A stretch of 64,000 bases of DNA. Origin: Bacteroidota bacterium (lineage in GTDB: Bacteria > Bacteroidota > Bacteroidia > Chitinophagales > Chitinophagaceae). The notes under the pieces were generated by a model. The model was given only the letters and a program-made list of their open reading frames with translations. It was not told the DNA's origin and did no database searches. Position 1 is the stretch's first letter; each line of letters opens with the position of its first letter. The position numbers and the translations under genes are program-made. Location: the NCBI GenBank assembly GCA_026391435.1, contig JAPLEJ010000045.1, positions 26,575 through 90,574 of the forward strand, given 5' to 3'. This document shows, one piece after another, positions 61,942-64,000 of this stretch.

Positions 61942-64000
61942 ATGCAGACTGTTGAAAATGAAATGGGGGTGTTAAATAATGCTTTTGGTAAAAAAAATAC
62001 ATTGAAAAGGGTCAATTTTCATCTAAAATACCAAACGACCTTTGGTCAAATAATTTATATATATGGCGACCATCCTTTATTAGGTAATAATCTAATTGAG
62101 AACGCGATTCCCCTGACATTTTTAAATGATTCCTATTGGGTATTACACTTAGATTTTAATGAATACCAAGCATATGATAAAATCACTTACCATTATTTTA
62201 TATTAAATCCAGATGGCACAAAAGTGTACGATTGGGGCAATGATAAAATTTTTAATCCCAATAGAGTAAATAGTAAGGAGCTGGTTTTATTGGACGCTTG
62301 GAATTATACAGGCTATCCAGAAAATGTATTTTATACCGAACCATTTGTTCATGTTTTAATACCTCCCACCTTACATCAAAAGCCATCCAACGGAATTGAA
62401 AATAATACAACACATATTTTTAGGGCCAAGGCGCCATTGATGGAGCCAAATCAAACATTATGTGTCGTTGGAGATGCAGTTGAAGTGGGTCAATGGAAAG
62501 TAAAAAATCCACCACTATTAACGAAAGTGGCGGAGGCAAATTATTTTGAAGTAAGCCTTGATTTGAGTAAAGCAAGTTTCCCTTTTAATTATAAGTTAGG
62601 TGTATTTGATATTAAGAAAAACGAATTTGTTTGTTTTGAAGAGGGAGAAAATAGAGTATTAAATAATCCTGCTACAAAGGATCAATTAGTGATCATCAAT
62701 GACGGGTTTGCACACTTACCTAATACTCATTGGAAAGGGGCGGGTGTGGCCATTCCTGTATTTTCATTGCGTTCTAATCAAAGTGCAGGTATTGGTGAAT
62801 TTGCAGATTTAAAATATTTAGTGGACTGGTCCAAAAAAATTGGATTAAAGTTAATTCAATTGTTACCATTGAATGATACTACGGCAACGCATACATGGCA
62901 GGACTCTTATCCTTATGCTGCTATTTCGGCTTTTGCATTGCATCCTATGTATATAAGATTGCAGGATATGTTGAAGAAAGATCAATCTAGTGTATTGGAA
63001 CCCTTCCATAAAGAGTTGGAAAAATTAAATGCATTAAGTGAAATCCATTATGAGGGTGTCATGAAATTAAAATGGGAAATACTTAAATTAATTTATCATA
63101 TCAATGGTAAAAAGGATTTAGCATCTGTAGGGTTTAAATCATTTTACAAGCAAAATGAACATTGGTTGGTTTCCTATAGTGCTTTTTCATATTTAAGAGA
63201 TTTGCATGGAAGTGTTGATTTTAATACATGGGCATCGCATGCTACTTTCGTGCAATCAGACATTGATGCCTTAACAGCAACTAAGTCAAATACCTATGCT
63301 GATATTGCTTTTTATTATTTCGTACAATATCATTTACACCTTCAATTAAGTGCAAGTTCAAAATATGCGCATGAAAATGGGGTCATATTAAAAGGAGATA
63401 TTCCTATTGGGGTATATCGATATGGTGCAGATGCTTGGCAGCATCCTGATTTATTTCATATGGATATGCAAGCAGGTGCGCCGCCAGATGACTTCGCTAT
63501 AAAAGGTCAAAATTGGGGATTCCCTACTTACAATTGGGAAGTGATGGCTTCCAATGATTATAGTTGGTGGAAATTGAGATTCGAGCAAATGAGTTTTTAT
63601 TTTGATGCATTTAGAGTAGATCACATACTTGGATTTTTTAGAATATGGAGTATTCCAATGAATCAAGTGGAAGGCATCATGGGCAGATTTGTTCCTGCCA
63701 TTCCAATCACGATTCAAGAATTGAATACAAAGGGTGTGGCATTTGATCATAATAGATATACTCAGCCCTTTATTAATGAGACCGTTTTATTAAAAACATT
63801 TGGGTATGACAATGATTATGCAAAGCAACATTTTGTAAAGGCAACATCTCATGGACAATATGAACTATTGCCAGCGTATCAAACACAAAGAGCAGTTGAA
63901 AATCATTTTAAAAAATTGCCTGATGACGAATGGCATCATAAAATGAAACAGAGTTTATATGACTTAATAAGTAATGTTATTTTATTTGAAGGGGATATAG
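61942..64000 (+). CDS. malQ: 4-alpha-glucanotransferase, DPE2-type with CBM20 domains (3' end outside window)
   Basis: Transfers alpha-1,4-glucan segments between maltodextrins. The frame runs open from ATG 61942 to the window end (686 residues visible). Two N-terminal starch-binding CBM20-like domains are present (about 22-130, with TTFGQIIYIYGDHPLLGN; about 150-255, with LCVVGDAVEVGQWKVKNPP). The GH77 barrel starts near residue 270 (GVAIPVFSLRSNQSAGIGEF) and has the nucleophile Asp560 in FDAFRVDHILGFFRIW. The residues after it belong to the long insertion typical of plant-type DPE2. The remaining acid residues lie beyond the window. It belongs functionally with the glg block 23 kb away. Confidence 0.94.
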   Translation, partial: MQTVENEMGVLNNAFGKKNTLKRVNFHLKYQTTFGQIIYIYGDHPLLGNNLIENAIPLTFLNDSYWVLHLDFNEYQAYDKITYHYFILNPDGTKVYDWGNDKIFNPNRVNSKELVLLDAWNYTGYPENVFYTEPFVHVLIPPTLHQKPSNGIENNTTHIFRAKAPLMEPNQTLCVVGDAVEVGQWKVKNPPLLTKVAEANYFEVSLDLSKASFPFNYKLGVFDIKKNEFVCFEEGENRVLNNPATKDQLVIINDGFAHLPNTHWKGAGVAIPVFSLRSNQSAGIGEFADLKYLVDWSKKIGLKLIQLLPLNDTTATHTWQDSYPYAAISAFALHPMYIRLQDMLKKDQSSVLEPFHKELEKLNALSEIHYEGVMKLKWEILKLIYHINGKKDLASVGFKSFYKQNEHWLVSYSAFSYLRDLHGSVDFNTWASHATFVQSDIDALTATKSNTYADIAFYYFVQYHLHLQLSASSKYAHENGVILKGDIPIGVYRYGADAWQHPDLFHMDMQAGAPPDDFAIKGQNWGFPTYNWEVMASNDYSWWKLRFEQMSFYFDAFRVDHILGFFRIWSIPMNQVEGIMGRFVPAIPITIQELNTKGVAFDHNRYTQPFINETVLLKTFGYDNDYAKQHFVKATSHGQYELLPAYQTQRAVENHFKKLPDDEWHHKMKQSLYDLISNVILFEGDI

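Noticed and set aside
63451..63750. Minus-strand open frame inside malQ
   Set aside because: It lies antisense to the conserved GH77 catalytic region and shows no protein-like features.

Overview
The window looks like chromosomal core DNA of an AT-rich member of the Bacteroidota, most likely the Chitinophagaceae/Sphingobacteriales branch. Evidence for the phylum: lineage-typical families (DUF4270, DUF3810, DUF2911, GSCFA, carboxypeptidase-regulatory TonB-dependent receptor, long signal peptidase I, DPE2-type MalQ with CBM20 domains), the general absence of Shine-Dalgarno sites, and many copies of the Bacteroidota -7 promoter box TAnnTTTG just upstream of start codons. I see no insertion sequence, prophage, CRISPR array, integron or toxin/antitoxin module, and no gene-free stretch above 300 bases. 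No gene for a recognisable transcription factor is present.

Layout. 1-7.5 kb: 3' end of a DUF4270 protein, metK, then a forward run with a NUDIX hydrolase, rlmB, a GSCFA protein, a penicillin-acylase-family enzyme and a small membrane protein. 7.5-19 kb: trhO, purC (reverse), an orphan TonB-dependent receptor, pdhB, lepB, cdd, a reverse trio (ogt, csaA, SirB1-like protein) and a fatty-acid desaturase. 18.9-27 kb: topA and an alpha/beta hydrolase (reverse), a forward run fdx-iscX-kdsC-ubiA-maf, then osmC and a sterol-desaturase-family gene (reverse). 27-39 kb: lipA and an alpha-glucan block, with a ROK kinase and FHS sugar transporter reading left, and glgA-glgC-MFS-amylase-glgB reading right. 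39-48 kb: two uncharacterised genes, holA, ribF, purM, ftsE-like, smc and a small membrane protein. 48-56 kb: smpB, accD, fba, a cysteine/cystathionine synthase, plsX-rpmF-DUF177 (all reverse), a DUF3810 protein, dcd and a phosphopantetheinyl transferase. 56.5-64 kb: tRNA-Leu(GAG), DUF2911, xerD, YkgJ-type protein, yraN, manA, DUF6580, rnhA and the 5' part of malQ, which runs off the window.

The best functional theme is storage and use of alpha-glucan. Hexose would enter by the FHS transporter and be phosphorylated by the ROK kinase. ADP-glucose is made by GlgC, polymerised by GlgA and branched by GlgB. An exported GH13 enzyme, an MFS carrier and MalQ (23 kb away) would handle maltodextrins. 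Phosphoglucomutase and glycogen phosphorylase are not in the window.

I found no clearly new multi-gene system. The points most worth a second look are regulatory: a mirror-symmetric divergent promoter between ribF and purM, a terminator-like hairpin touching the smpB start codon, apparently leaderless holA and rlmB, and an fdx-iscX pair separated from the rest of an isc operon.
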